A DNA stretch of 64,000 bases from Pseudonocardia cypriaca (GTDB lineage Bacteria > Actinomycetota > Actinomycetes > Mycobacteriales > Pseudonocardiaceae): assembly GCF_006717045.1 (NCBI RefSeq), contig NZ_VFPH01000002.1:1922001-1986000 (forward strand). Direction: 5' to 3'. This document shows positions 25,755 to 33,779 of this stretch, piece by piece (positions within the stretch are counted from its first letter, which is position 1; each line of letters starts with the position of its first letter). The notes under the pieces were generated by a model. That model worked only from the letters and a program-made list of their open reading frames with translations, was not told the DNA's origin and searched no databases. A program made the translations under genes and the position numbers.

Positions 25755-26633
25755 ATGTTCGAGGGGTTCGAGCGGGTCAGGGTCGACACCGGCGAGGCGA
25801 CGATCAACGCCGTGCACGGCGGCACCGGGCCGCCGGTGCTGCTGCTGCACGGGTTCCCCCAGACGTCGGCGATGTGGCACCAGGTGGCGCCCGCCCTGGC
25901 ACAGCGGCACACAGTGGTGGCCGCCGACCTGCGCGGATACGGCGACTCCAGCCGCCCGCCGTCCGGCGACGACCACGCGAGCTACTCGTTCCGCGCCATG
26001 GCGGCCGACCAGGTGGCGCTGATGCGCTCGCTCGGGCACGAGCGCTTCGCGGTGGTCGGGCACGACCGCGGCGCGCGCGTCACCCACCGGATGGCCCTCG
26101 ACTCGCCGCACGCCGTCACGCGGCTGGCCGTGCTCGACATCCTGCCGACCCTGCACGTCTACACCCACGTCGACCGCAGGCTGGCCACGGCCTACTACCA
26201 CTGGTTCTTCTTCATCCAGCCCTACGACCTGCCGGAGCGGCTCATCGCCGGGGACCCCGTCGGCTACCTGCACCGGCTGCTGGGAACGTGGGGCGGCGTG
26301 CTCGACACGTTCGCGCCGGAGGCGGTGGCCGAGTACGAGCGCGTCTTCGCCGACCCGGACGCGCGCCACGCCATGCTGGAGGACTACCGGGCTGGCGCTT
26401 CGGTCGACCTGGAGCACGACCGCGCCGACAGCGGACGTCGCGTCGAGGCGCCGCTGCTCGCGATGTGGGGCACCCGGGGTGTCGTCGGGCGCGGCCCGGA
26501 CAACCCGGTGGCCGTGTGGCGCGAGCACGCGACCGACGTGCACGGGGTGGCGCTGGACGCCGGGCACTTCCTGGTGGAGGAGCGGCCGGAGGAGGCGCTG
26601 GCCGCGCTCGAACGATTCCTGGAGGTGGAGTGA
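25755..26633 (+). CDS. Haloacetate (fluoroacetate) dehalogenase-like alpha/beta hydrolase
   Basis: A 292-residue hydrolase. All residues that define fluoroacetate dehalogenase appear to be kept: nucleophile Asp104 in GHDRGAR with Arg105 and Arg108 for carboxylate binding, His149-Trp150 in YYHWFF forming the halide pocket with Tyr211 in EDYRAG, and the base His271 in DAGHFLVEE. These correspond to D110, R111, R114, H155, W156, Y219 and H280 of the Rhodopseudomonas enzyme, recalled from memory. It would hydrolyse fluoro- or chloroacetate to glycolate. It shares one base with the next gene's start (TGATG). Confidence 0.85.
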   Translation: MFEGFERVRVDTGEATINAVHGGTGPPVLLLHGFPQTSAMWHQVAPALAQRHTVVAADLRGYGDSSRPPSGDDHASYSFRAMAADQVALMRSLGHERFAVVGHDRGARVTHRMALDSPHAVTRLAVLDILPTLHVYTHVDRRLATAYYHWFFFIQPYDLPERLIAGDPVGYLHRLLGTWGGVLDTFAPEAVAEYERVFADPDARHAMLEDYRAGASVDLEHDRADSGRRVEAPLLAMWGTRGVVGRGPDNPVAVWREHATDVHGVALDAGHFLVEERPEEALAALERFLEVE

Positions 26634-27286
26634 TGGACGAGCTGGTCACGCGGCTCTCGCGGCTGCAGGTCTCGTCGCTCTCGGACGCCGACAAGACCCT
26701 GCCGGTGTGCGATCCGGCGATCCACGCGCTGGTCGCGGACGTCACGCTGGTGGGCGTCGCTCTCACCGTCCGCGCCGACGGCGACCTGCTCGGCATGATC
26801 GACGCGATCGGCCGGGCGGAGCCGGGCACCGTGCTCGTGGTGGCCACCGACGGCCGCCCGCTCGCCGCGTCCGGAGAGCTGTTCGCCACCGAGGGCCGCC
26901 GGCGCGGGCTCGCGGGGATCGTCGTCGACGGGTACTGCCGCGACCTGCGCGGGATCCGCCGCGTGGGGCTGCCCGTGTACGCCCGCGGCACGACTCCGGC
27001 TGCGGGACCGGCGCTCGGGCCCGCGGTCGTCGGGGAGCCGGTGACGTTCGGCGGGGTCGAGGTGAGCCCGGGTGACCTCGTGTTCGGCGACGACGACGGC
27101 CTGCTCATCGCCCCGCCCGAGCGGATCGCGGCTGCGGTGGACCAGGCGGAGGAGATCGAGCGCGTCGAGGCGGAGGTGGCGGCCGGGATGCGCGCCGGCC
27201 GGAGCCTGCACGAGCTCACCAACGCCCCCGAACACCTGCGGGCGATCGCCGCGGGCGAGCCGAGCACCTTCCGCTTCCAGCCCTAG
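26633..27286 (+). CDS. RraA-like protein (HMG/CHA aldolase or regulator family)
   Basis: A 217-residue member of the RraA/HMG aldolase superfamily. The core VDGYCRDLRGIRRVGLPVYARGTTPAAG (about residues 102-129) has the G-x-R-D type arginine and aspartate that bind metal and substrate in the aldolases. GDLVFGDDDGLLIAPPERI follows. Family members include 4-hydroxy-4-methyl-2-oxoglutarate aldolases and RNase E inhibitors. Coupling to the dehalogenase (TGATG) suggests a catabolic role. The stop overlaps the stop of the convergent VOC gene. Confidence 0.78.
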   Translation: MDELVTRLSRLQVSSLSDADKTLPVCDPAIHALVADVTLVGVALTVRADGDLLGMIDAIGRAEPGTVLVVATDGRPLAASGELFATEGRRRGLAGIVVDGYCRDLRGIRRVGLPVYARGTTPAAGPALGPAVVGEPVTFGGVEVSPGDLVFGDDDGLLIAPPERIAAAVDQAEEIERVEAEVAAGMRAGRSLHELTNAPEHLRAIAAGEPSTFRFQP

Positions 27287-27636
27287 CCGATGCAGAACTC
27301 GTTGCCCTCGGGATCGCGCATGACCGTCCAGCTGGTCCCGTTCCCGGAACGGTGTTCGTCCCGGGTGGCCCCGAGGGCGACGAGCCGGGCGATCTCGGCT
27401 TCCGGGTCGCGGGTGGCGAGGTCGACGTGCACCCGGTTCTTGCCCGCCTTGGGCTCCGGCACCCGGAAGAAGAGCAGGTGGCGGACGCCGCGCGGGTCGT
27501 TGGCGCGCAGCCGCACGAAGTCGGGCCGTTCCTCGGTCACCTCGTAACCGGTGACCCCCGCCCAGAACGCGGCGACCCGGCGCGGGTCGGTGCAGTCGAA
27601 GGTCACGTTGAACACGAACGACGTCATGACCGTCAT
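27283..27636 (-). CDS. VOC family (glyoxalase-like) protein
   Basis: A 117-residue vicinal-oxygen-chelate fold protein. It has the signature FDCTDPRRVAAFWAGVTGYEV at the start and VMRDPEGNEFCIG at the end, the usual ending of the actinobacterial glyoxalase-like group. Its ATG overlaps the stop of the Mut7-C gene (ATGA). No specific reaction can be assigned. Confidence 0.82.
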   Translation of the reverse strand: MTVMTSFVFNVTFDCTDPRRVAAFWAGVTGYEVTEERPDFVRLRANDPRGVRHLLFFRVPEPKAGKNRVHVDLATRDPEAEIARLVALGATRDEHRSGNGTSWTVMRDPEGNEFCIG

Positions 27637-28478
27637 GATGGGCGCGTCCTGAGGGCCTCCGCGACGATCGCGTCGAGGCGCCGCCCGTGCGCGCCGCGCC
27701 AGAACACCCGCCCGCAGGACCGGCACCGGGAGAACCGCTCGTAGCACCGCAGGGTGCCCGGCTCCAGCCGGTCGGCGACCTCTGCCTTGGGCACATCGGC
27801 CAGCTCGCCGTTGCACGCCGAGCAGCGCGTCCACGGAGCGAGCCGCGGCGCGAAGCGGTCCAGCACGTCGGCCAGCTGCGCGTCCGCACCGGCCCCGCGG
27901 ACGTAGGCACCCGCCCGCAGCGCGCGCCGCATGAGCAGACCCCGGTCCTGCGTGAGCAGGACCCGGTGCTCCCGGCCGGCCCGCTCGACGAGGTCGGCGT
28001 CGTCGGCCTCGTTCTCGTACGCGGTGTCGATCCCGAGCAGGCGCAGCCGCCGGGCGAGCGATCCGAGGTGGACGTCGAGCAGGAAGCGGGCACCGTCCGG
28101 CAGGGGCTGCGGGCGCGGAGGCGGGGCGAGCTCGATCACCGCGCCGTCGTGGAGTCGCCCGGAGCGCGTGCCGTCGACCACCGGCGGCTGCACCTCGGTC
28201 AGTGGGATGCCGAGCGCCTGCACGACGTGTCCAAGCGAGGAGCTGCCGTCGTAGGGCACCACGATCTCGGGGCGCCTCCGGCGGGGCGGGAGGAAGAGCC
28301 ACAGCGCTGCGCCCGGTCGGACCACGACCTCCATCCGGTCGAGGATCCCAGGAACGCCGGCTCGAGGCAGCCGGGACACCACCGCGGCCATCCGCTCGTC
28401 GGACATCGCCCGGATGAAGAACGCGACATCGGCGAGCCACGACGCCCGGCTGCGGTCGTCGGTCGGCAGGATCTCCAC
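27633..28478 (-). CDS. Mut7-C RNase-domain protein with N-terminal ubiquitin-like domain
   Basis: From about residue 49: MEVVVRPGAALWLFLPP opens the Mut7-C ubiquitin-like domain, and RFLLDVHLGSLARRLRLLGIDTAY opens the PIN-like Mut7-C RNase domain, which ends with two CxxC pairs (CSACNG, CRSCGR) forming a zinc ribbon. I extend the start to a GTG at 28478 because the upstream 48 codons keep very high third-position GC and read LADVAFFIRAMSDERMAAVVSRLP. No good ribosome site supports either start, and ATG 28334 is the usual family start. Predicted role: RNA processing or degradation. Confidence 0.75.
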   Translation of the reverse strand: MEILPTDDRSRASWLADVAFFIRAMSDERMAAVVSRLPRAGVPGILDRMEVVVRPGAALWLFLPPRRRRPEIVVPYDGSSSLGHVVQALGIPLTEVQPPVVDGTRSGRLHDGAVIELAPPPRPQPLPDGARFLLDVHLGSLARRLRLLGIDTAYENEADDADLVERAGREHRVLLTQDRGLLMRRALRAGAYVRGAGADAQLADVLDRFAPRLAPWTRCSACNGELADVPKAEVADRLEPGTLRCYERFSRCRSCGRVFWRGAHGRRLDAIVAEALRTRPS

Positions 28479-28550
28479 CGTGATCGTCCGAACGACCTCG
28501 CGGACGGTCGGCGGGCGGCCCGCCGCGATCGCATGGCAAAGGGGGGCGAC

Positions 28551-29063
28551 GTGACCACGACGACCGCACGAAGCGGAGAGCTCCGGCTCCGGCCACCGCG
28601 CAACCCCGTCGACCCGCGGGCGGTCAGCTGGTGGCGCACGTCCCTCGCCCTGCTGTTCGCCGTGCCGGTGGTCGCGCTCGTGCTGGCTGCCCTGCTGATC
28701 CCGCCCGCGGCGCTCTGGCTGCTGTCGGCCGCCGTCGTCCTCGTGCTCGCGGGGACGCCGCTGACGCTGGCGCTCCCGCGGTGGTGGTACCGCCTGCACC
28801 GCTGGGAGGTCACCGACGCCGCCGTCTACACGCGCTCGGGCTACTTCTGGCAGGAGTGGCGGGTGGCGCCGATGTCGCGGATCCAGACCGTCGACACGCA
28901 GCGCGGACCGCTCGAGCAGCGCTTCGGGCTCGCGACCGTCACCGTCACGACGGCGTCGGCGAAGGGGGCGCTGAAGATCGAGGGCCTCGACCACGAGGTG
29001 GCCGCCGAGCTGGCCGAACGCCTCACGGCCACCACGCAGGCCACGCCGGGGGATGCGACGTGA
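28551..29063 (+). CDS. PH-domain membrane protein (YdbS-like)
   Basis: A 170-residue protein with two membrane helices (about residues 28-72) followed by a bacterial PH domain (DUF304). The domain shows WEVTDAAVYTRSGYFWQEWRVAPMSRIQTVDTQRGPLEQRFGLATVTV. The GTG is preceded by GGGGGG; an ATG 18 bases upstream has no such site. It overlaps the next gene by GTGA, the usual YdbS-YdbT pairing. Such pairs affect resistance to cationic and class II bacteriocins in Bacillus; the role here is unknown. Confidence 0.82.
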   Translation: MTTTTARSGELRLRPPRNPVDPRAVSWWRTSLALLFAVPVVALVLAALLIPPAALWLLSAAVVLVLAGTPLTLALPRWWYRLHRWEVTDAAVYTRSGYFWQEWRVAPMSRIQTVDTQRGPLEQRFGLATVTVTTASAKGALKIEGLDHEVAAELAERLTATTQATPGDAT

Positions 29064-30568
29064 CCGGCTGGACGGCGCTGGACCGGCGCACCGTCGCGGT
29101 CACCGCGCTGGTCGTGGCGGGCATGTCGATCACGGCCGGGGTCCCCATCGGCATCGGGATCGCAGGCGCGAGCTCGGCCGGCACCGCCGCGCTCCTGCTG
29201 CTGCCGGTCGGGGCCCTGCTCGTGGCCGGCGGCAGCGCCGTCGAGTACGTCCGCTGGCGCCGCACGCGTTACCGGCTGACGCCGGGGCGTTTCGAGCTAC
29301 GCAGCGGCGTCCTGGTCAGCAAGCACCGGTCGCTGCAGCGCGACCGGATCCGGACCGTCGACATCACGGCCGACCCGCTGCTGCGCGCGTTCGGGCTCGT
29401 CGCCGTGCGGATCGGAACCGGCGAGCAGTCCGGGGCGGACGAGGGGTCGGTGGTGCTCCGGCCCGTGCCGGCCGAGGTCGGCGACGCGCTGCGGCGCGAG
29501 CTGCTGGACCGGGCGCACCCGCCCGCGGCGACGGACGGGGCGCTCGCCGTGCTCGATCCGCGCTGGATCCGCTATGCGCCGGTGTCGTTCATCGTGCCGC
29601 TGCTCGGCGCGAGCGCCTTCGGCGGCGTGCTCCAGGTGTCGGAGTGGTTCGGCCTCCGGTCCACCGTGATCGGCTGGGTCGGGAGCCAGTTCCGCGGCGT
29701 GCCCGTCGTGGTGGTGATCGCGGTCCTCGCCGCGGTGGCGCTCGTGGTCGGTGCGGTCGCCTCGCTCGGGCTCTGGGTCGAGATGTGGTGGCACCACCGG
29801 CTGGAACGAGAGCCGGGCACGCTGCGGGTGCGCCGGGGCCTGTTCACCACCCGCTCGATCTCGATCGAGGAGGCGCGGCTGCGCGGCGTCGAGCTCGTCG
29901 AGCCGCTCGGCGTGCGGCTCGCCGGGGCGGCCCGCGTCGACGCGGTGGCCACCGGGATGGCGGCCGCGGGAAGCGACGACGACAAGTCCGACCGCCGCAC
30001 CCTGCTACCCGCCGCCCCGGTCGCGGTCGCGCGACGGGTCGCGGCCGAGGTGCTGCGCGAGTCCGAGTCCCCGCTCGAGGCGGTCCAGCTGGTCGGGCAT
30101 CCCGTGGCCGCGCGCGGGAGGCGACTGCGGTGGGCGCTCGGCTCCGTCGCCGTGGTCGAGGCCCTCCTGGTGATCCTCGGTGTCCTGTTCACCGACGTGT
30201 TGCTGCACGTCGCGTGGATCAGCGCGCTCGTACTCGTGCCGGTCGCCGTCGTACTGGCGCTCGACGAGTACCGCAGCCTCGGCCACGGTCTCGGCGAGCG
30301 GTACCTGGTGGTCCGCAGCGGCAGCGTCCGGCGTTCGACGGTGGCCCTGCAGCGCGGCGGCATCATCGGCTGGACGTTCCGCCAGTCGGTATTCCAGCGG
30401 CGCGCCGGGCTGGTCACCGTGATCGCGACGACCGCCGCGGGCGAGGGCGCGTACGCGGTGTCGGACGCGGGATCGCACGACGGCCTGACGTTCGCGGCCA
30501 CCGCCGTCCCCGGCCTGCTGACGCCCTTCCTCGAGTCCTCTCCGGAGCCGGCGCTGCTACCCGGCTGA
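29060..30568 (+). CDS. PH-domain membrane protein (YdbT-like)
   Basis: A 502-residue partner of the preceding gene, with three repeated DUF304 PH modules, each following a pair of membrane helices. The repeats show as YRLTPGRFELRSGVLVSKHRSLQRDRIRTVDIT, LRVRRGLFTTRSISIEEARLRGVELVEP and YLVVRSGSVRRSTVALQRGGIIGWT. The start GTG overlaps the stop of the YdbS-like gene. The C-terminus overlaps the convergent TetR gene by 12 bases. Confidence 0.82.
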   Translation: MTGWTALDRRTVAVTALVVAGMSITAGVPIGIGIAGASSAGTAALLLLPVGALLVAGGSAVEYVRWRRTRYRLTPGRFELRSGVLVSKHRSLQRDRIRTVDITADPLLRAFGLVAVRIGTGEQSGADEGSVVLRPVPAEVGDALRRELLDRAHPPAATDGALAVLDPRWIRYAPVSFIVPLLGASAFGGVLQVSEWFGLRSTVIGWVGSQFRGVPVVVVIAVLAAVALVVGAVASLGLWVEMWWHHRLEREPGTLRVRRGLFTTRSISIEEARLRGVELVEPLGVRLAGAARVDAVATGMAAAGSDDDKSDRRTLLPAAPVAVARRVAAEVLRESESPLEAVQLVGHPVAARGRRLRWALGSVAVVEALLVILGVLFTDVLLHVAWISALVLVPVAVVLALDEYRSLGHGLGERYLVVRSGSVRRSTVALQRGGIIGWTFRQSVFQRRAGLVTVIATTAAGEGAYAVSDAGSHDGLTFAATAVPGLLTPFLESSPEPALLPG

Positions 30569-31108
30569 GAGACCGGCCGTCTGCTGCCGGACGGCGGCCG
30601 TGGTGCGCTCGACGTCGCCGGTGGCCAGCAGGTCGAGCAAGGCACCGCGGAGCATCGCCAGCACCGCCGTCGGGTCGCCCGCCGGGCCGAGCACCTCGCC
30701 GAGGACCTCGATCCAGTCGTGCACACCTTGCGCGGCGAAGCCTGCCCACGGCCCGTCCGGTTCCACGAGGGAGCGGGCGTAACCCTCCGCCCACAGGCGC
30801 AGCAGGTCACGCCGCTGCGGGGCGGCCAGCCACTCCCAGAGGCGCCCGACGACCTCGGCCGGCCCGCCGCCCTGCGCCCGCACCTGCGCGAGCAGCGCGA
30901 GCTCCTCGGTCCGCGATCGGCCGAGCAGCGCCCGCACCAGGCCGTCCTTGGAACCGAACAGGTACAGCAGCACGCGCGGGCTCGACCCGACGGCCTCCGC
31001 GAGCGGACGCAGCGACATGGCGGCCATTCCGGTGCGGAGCACGTAGGCGTACGCCAGCTCCAGCAGCTCCTCCCGGCGCGCGGAAGGGACTTGCGGATCG
31101 GCGCCCAT
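30557..31108 (-). CDS. TetR-family transcriptional regulator
   Basis: A 183-residue regulator. The helix-turn-helix occupies residues 12-55 (LLELAYAYVLRTGMAAMSLRPLAEAVGSSPRVLLYLFGSKDGLV). The C-terminal ligand domain is not diagnostic. It is divergent from an acetyltransferase gene, and the space between holds a 20-bp palindrome next to its own start. It therefore probably represses itself and the acetyltransferase. Confidence 0.85.
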   Translation of the reverse strand: MGADPQVPSARREELLELAYAYVLRTGMAAMSLRPLAEAVGSSPRVLLYLFGSKDGLVRALLGRSRTEELALLAQVRAQGGGPAEVVGRLWEWLAAPQRRDLLRLWAEGYARSLVEPDGPWAGFAAQGVHDWIEVLGEVLGPAGDPTAVLAMLRGALLDLLATGDVERTTAAVRQQTAGLSAG

Positions 31109-31121
31109 GGCGACAGTCTGC

Positions 31122-31141
31122 ACTGAAACACTCGTTTCAGT
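31122..31141. promoter_or_regulatory. TetR-type operator
   Basis: ACTGAAACACTCGTTTCAGT: 8-bp arms, ACTGAAAC and GTTTCAGT, with a four-base spacer. It lies 13 bases upstream of the TetR start and 15 bases upstream of the acetyltransferase start, so a bound dimer would cover both promoters. Confidence 0.8.
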
Positions 31142-31156
31142 AGTTGGAGGGTACCG

Positions 31157-31648
31157 ATGGGCGACGTGCGGATCCGCGAGCTCGGGCAGCCGGGCGACCT
31201 CGGCTGGGTCGTGCTCGCGCACGGCGAGCAGTACGCGGAGGAGTTCGGCTGGGACAGCTCGTTCGAGGCGCTCGTGGCCCGGATCGTGGCCGACTTCGGC
31301 GAGAGCCACGACCCCGTCCGGGAGCGGGCGTGGATCGCGGAGCTCGACGGCAGGCGCGTGGGTTGCGTCTTCTGCGTGGCCGGCGACGAGCCGGGCACGG
31401 CGAAGCTGCGGATCCTGCTGGTGCACCCGGACGCCCGCGGGCACGGCGTCGGCACGCAACTCGTGGACGCCTGCGTGGCCTTCGCCCGCGAGGCGGGCTA
31501 CGAGCGCATGCGGCTCTGGACGAACGACGTGCTCACCGCCGCCCGCCGGATCTACCTCGCCGTCGGCTTCCGGCTCGTGGCCGAGGCGCCGCACCACAGC
31601 TTCGGCGTCGACCTGGTGGGACAGGACTACGAGCTCGACCTCTCGTAG
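31157..31648 (+). CDS. GNAT family N-acetyltransferase
   Basis: A 163-residue GNAT protein. The acetyl-CoA pyrophosphate loop is in LLVHPDARGHGVGTQLVDACVAFAREAGYERMRLWTN (about residues 95-131), with the RGHGVG-type Q/RxxGxG/A pattern. The C-terminal IYLAVGFRLV is the usual last strand. The ribosome site is TTGGAGG. It is divergently paired with the TetR gene. The amine substrate is unknown; N-terminal WVVLAHGEQYAEEFGWDSSFE resembles the MarR-fused GNAT subgroup. Confidence 0.85.
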   Translation: MGDVRIRELGQPGDLGWVVLAHGEQYAEEFGWDSSFEALVARIVADFGESHDPVRERAWIAELDGRRVGCVFCVAGDEPGTAKLRILLVHPDARGHGVGTQLVDACVAFAREAGYERMRLWTNDVLTAARRIYLAVGFRLVAEAPHHSFGVDLVGQDYELDLS

Positions 31649-31691
31649 TACCGCTCAGCGGCCGCGAGCCGCGGCCGGGAGGTTCGGCCGC

Positions 31692-31847
31692 CTACGCGGC
31701 CACGGCCTCCCACCGCCAGCTCTCGGTCATCGCCTCCGCGCAGTCCGGGCAGGGGACCTCGCAGCCTGCCGTGGCACCGACAGGCAGCTCGGCCTCGACG
31801 CCGCACCCGGTGCACATCCACCATCCGGTCGTGATCGTCGTGTCCAT
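31692..31847 (-). CDS. Small zinc-ribbon-like protein, 51 residues
   Basis: Translation begins MDTTITTGWWMCTGCGVEAE and ends about 31 residues later with CEVPCPDCAEAMTESWRWEAVAA. Four cysteines are arranged as CxxC and CxxC (plus one extra Cys), a rubredoxin- or zinc-ribbon-type knuckle pair. No coding alternative occupies this stretch, third positions are G/C-rich, and a palindrome sits upstream of the ATG. The length is below usual gene-calling cut-offs. It probably binds zinc; its role is unknown. Confidence 0.65.
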   Translation of the reverse strand: MDTTITTGWWMCTGCGVEAELPVGATAGCEVPCPDCAEAMTESWRWEAVAA

Positions 31848-31859
31848 GGCTCGATGCTA

Positions 31860-31877
31860 AATGACACCACTGTCATT
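31860..31877. promoter_or_regulatory. Palindromic operator upstream of the zinc-ribbon gene
   Basis: AATGACA-CCAC-TGTCATT, two 7-bp arms and a four-base spacer, located 13 bases before the ATG of the small zinc-ribbon gene. This is a typical TetR-family operator layout. The regulator is not identified here; the TetR gene at 30557-31108 has a different site of its own. Confidence 0.6.
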
Positions 31878-32103
31878 CTCGGCCACGCGCGCCGCGCCGA
31901 CCGATGAGTAACACGCCGTCGGCGTGCCGCGAGTGGATCCGCGGGGGTGGGGTTGACCACGGGCCCCGCGCGGAGCGCTGGGCCCGCGCGCGTCCCCGGC
32001 GCCGCGCCCGGCCGGAGAAATCCCCTCCTCGACCGGCCCCGGATCCGCACCGACGTGCCCGCGTGGCGCGGATCCGGCCACGAGGTCGGGACGGTGCCCC
32101 GCC

Positions 32104-32883
32104 CTAGATCTCGCCCACGAGGTCGGCGATCGATGCCACCACGCGGTTGGGCCGGTACGGGTAGCGCTCGACCTCCTCCGCCTGGGTGATCCCGGTCAGC
32201 ACCAGCACGGTGCGCATCCCGGCCTCGAGGCCCGCGATGATGTCGGTGTCCATCCGGTCGCCGACCATCACCGTCGTCTCGGAGTGGGCCTCCAGCCGGT
32301 TCAGCGCCGCCCGCATCATCAGCGAGTTCGGCTTGCCGATGAAGTAGGGATCCACCCCGGTGGCCCGGCTGATCAGCGCGGCCACGGCACCGGTCGCCGG
32401 CAGGACCCCGTCGGGCGACGGGCCGGTCGGGTCCGGGTTGGTGGCCACCCACCGCGCACCACCCTTGATCAGGCGGATCGCCGTGGTCACCGCCTCGAAG
32501 CTGTACGTGCGCGTCTCCCCGAGCACCACGTAGTCGGGCGCGTTGTCGGTGAGCACGTAGCCGATCTCGTGCAGCGCCGTGGTGAGCCCGGCCTCGCCCA
32601 CGACGTAGGCGCTGCCCTGCGGCCGCTGGTCGTCGAGGAAGCTCGCCGTGGCGAGCGCCGACGTCCAGATCGACTCGACGGGCAGGTCGATCCCGCTGTT
32701 CCGCAGCCGGAACTGCAGGTCCCGCGGGGTGTAGATCGAGTTGTTGGTGAGCACGAGGAACGGCCTGCCGGTGTCGCGCAGGCGGGTGATGAACTCGTCG
32801 GCACCGGGGATCAGCCGCCCCTCGTGCACGAGCACACCGTCCATATCGGTCATCCAGCACTCGATCGGCTTGGAGTCGGCCAC
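32104..32883 (-). CDS. HAD-IIA phosphatase (NagD-like)
   Basis: A 259-residue HAD-superfamily hydrolase. Motif I is WMTDMDGVLVHEG (the nucleophile and acid aspartates), motif II is LVLTNNSIYTP, motif III is the lysine in FIGKPNSLMM, and motif IV is VMVGDRMDTDI. The order and spacing fit the HAD-IIA subgroup with an inserted C2 cap, as in NagD (UMP/nucleotide phosphatase) and p-nitrophenyl phosphatase-like proteins. The substrate is unknown. The start is GTG and the gene appears to be single. Confidence 0.87.
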   Translation of the reverse strand: MADSKPIECWMTDMDGVLVHEGRLIPGADEFITRLRDTGRPFLVLTNNSIYTPRDLQFRLRNSGIDLPVESIWTSALATASFLDDQRPQGSAYVVGEAGLTTALHEIGYVLTDNAPDYVVLGETRTYSFEAVTTAIRLIKGGARWVATNPDPTGPSPDGVLPATGAVAALISRATGVDPYFIGKPNSLMMRAALNRLEAHSETTVMVGDRMDTDIIAGLEAGMRTVLVLTGITQAEEVERYPYRPNRVVASIADLVGEI

Positions 32884-32960
32884 GGCTGGGGAGCCTATTG
32901 GAACGCCGCCGACCCCACCTGCGTTGACGGTGTGACGGTTCCCGATGAGGAGTGGTTCAA

Positions 32961-33725
32961 GTGGGCACGGTCCTGACCATCCTGGTCATCGCCCTGATCG
33001 TGGGTGGCGCCTGGTGGCTGATCCGCCAGCGCAGCGCGGCCCAGGCCCGCGAGCTGGAGGACGCCAAGTCCGAGGCCCGGCGGTGGGTGGAGCGGCTCGG
33101 CGGCCAGGTGCTCAACCTCGTCGGCACGGACGAAGCGTCCAGGCAGGCGCTCGCCGACGCCGCGGAGCGGTACAACGCTGCCGGCTCGCAGATGGAGCAG
33201 GCGCGCAGCACCGTTCAGGCGCGGCAGGTCATCGAGACCGCCCACGAGGGCCTCTACTACGTGCGCGCCGCCCGCACCGCGATGGGGATCGACCCCGGTC
33301 CCGAGCTGCCCCCGCTCCCCGGCCAGCAGCGCGCCGGCGCCGTCAGCGAGGAGCGCGACGTGGAGGTGGAGGGCCACTCCTACAGCGCATCGCCTGCGCC
33401 GTCGGGCCGCAACCAGCACTATTACCCGGGCGGCGTGGTGGCGGGGCGGCCGGTCCCGCAGGGCTGGTACTCCGAGCCGTGGTGGAAGCCCGCCCTCGTG
33501 GCCGGTGCGTGGGGTGTGGGGTCGGCGCTGCTGTTCAGCGCCATGTTCTCCGGCATGGCCGGCGTGGCCTACGCCGACGGGTTCTCCGACGGCGCGGCCT
33601 CCGCCGACGGCGGCGCCGACGACGCGCAGGGTGACGTCGGCGCCGACATGGGCGACCAGGGCGGCTTCGACGACGGCGGGTTCGACGCCGGCGGCGGCTT
33701 CGACGGGGGATTCGGCGACTTCTGA
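32961..33725 (+). CDS. Membrane-anchored protein with Gly/Asp-rich tail, function unknown
   Basis: A 254-residue protein. An N-terminal membrane helix (VLTILVIALIVGGAWWLI) precedes a helical segment rich in Arg/Glu/Ala (about residues 25-110). A linker with aromatic residues and a second hydrophobic stretch (ALVAGAWGVGSALLFSAMFSGMAG, around 178-201) follows. The C-terminal 50 residues are repetitive Asp/Gly/Phe (DGGADDAQGDVGADMG, DGGFDAGGGFDGGFGDF). I chose the GTG at 32961 with GAGGAG eight bases before it, rather than 32952. I recognise the general type in actinobacteria but know no function. Confidence 0.65.
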   Translation: MGTVLTILVIALIVGGAWWLIRQRSAAQARELEDAKSEARRWVERLGGQVLNLVGTDEASRQALADAAERYNAAGSQMEQARSTVQARQVIETAHEGLYYVRAARTAMGIDPGPELPPLPGQQRAGAVSEERDVEVEGHSYSASPAPSGRNQHYYPGGVVAGRPVPQGWYSEPWWKPALVAGAWGVGSALLFSAMFSGMAGVAYADGFSDGAASADGGADDAQGDVGADMGDQGGFDDGGFDAGGGFDGGFGDF

Positions 33726-33728
33726 ACC

Positions 33729-33770
33729 CGTGAGTGGGTACGGGTGCCGGAGCACTCGTATCCACTCACG
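33729..33770. terminator. Terminator between convergent genes
   Basis: CGTGAGTGGGTACG (33729-33742) pairs with CGTATCCACTCACG (33757-33770) with one G-T wobble. The plus strand continues GCGGTCATTTT. It lies at the 3' ends of the membrane-anchored protein gene and the AhpD-like gene. Confidence 0.8.
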
Positions 33771-33779
33771 CGGTCATTT

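Noticed and set aside
27687..28550. Open plus-strand frame leading into the YdbS-like gene, considered as an N-terminal extension
   Set aside because: It runs antisense to the Mut7-C gene, its translation has no family features, and the GTG at 28551 has a good ribosome site and the family length.
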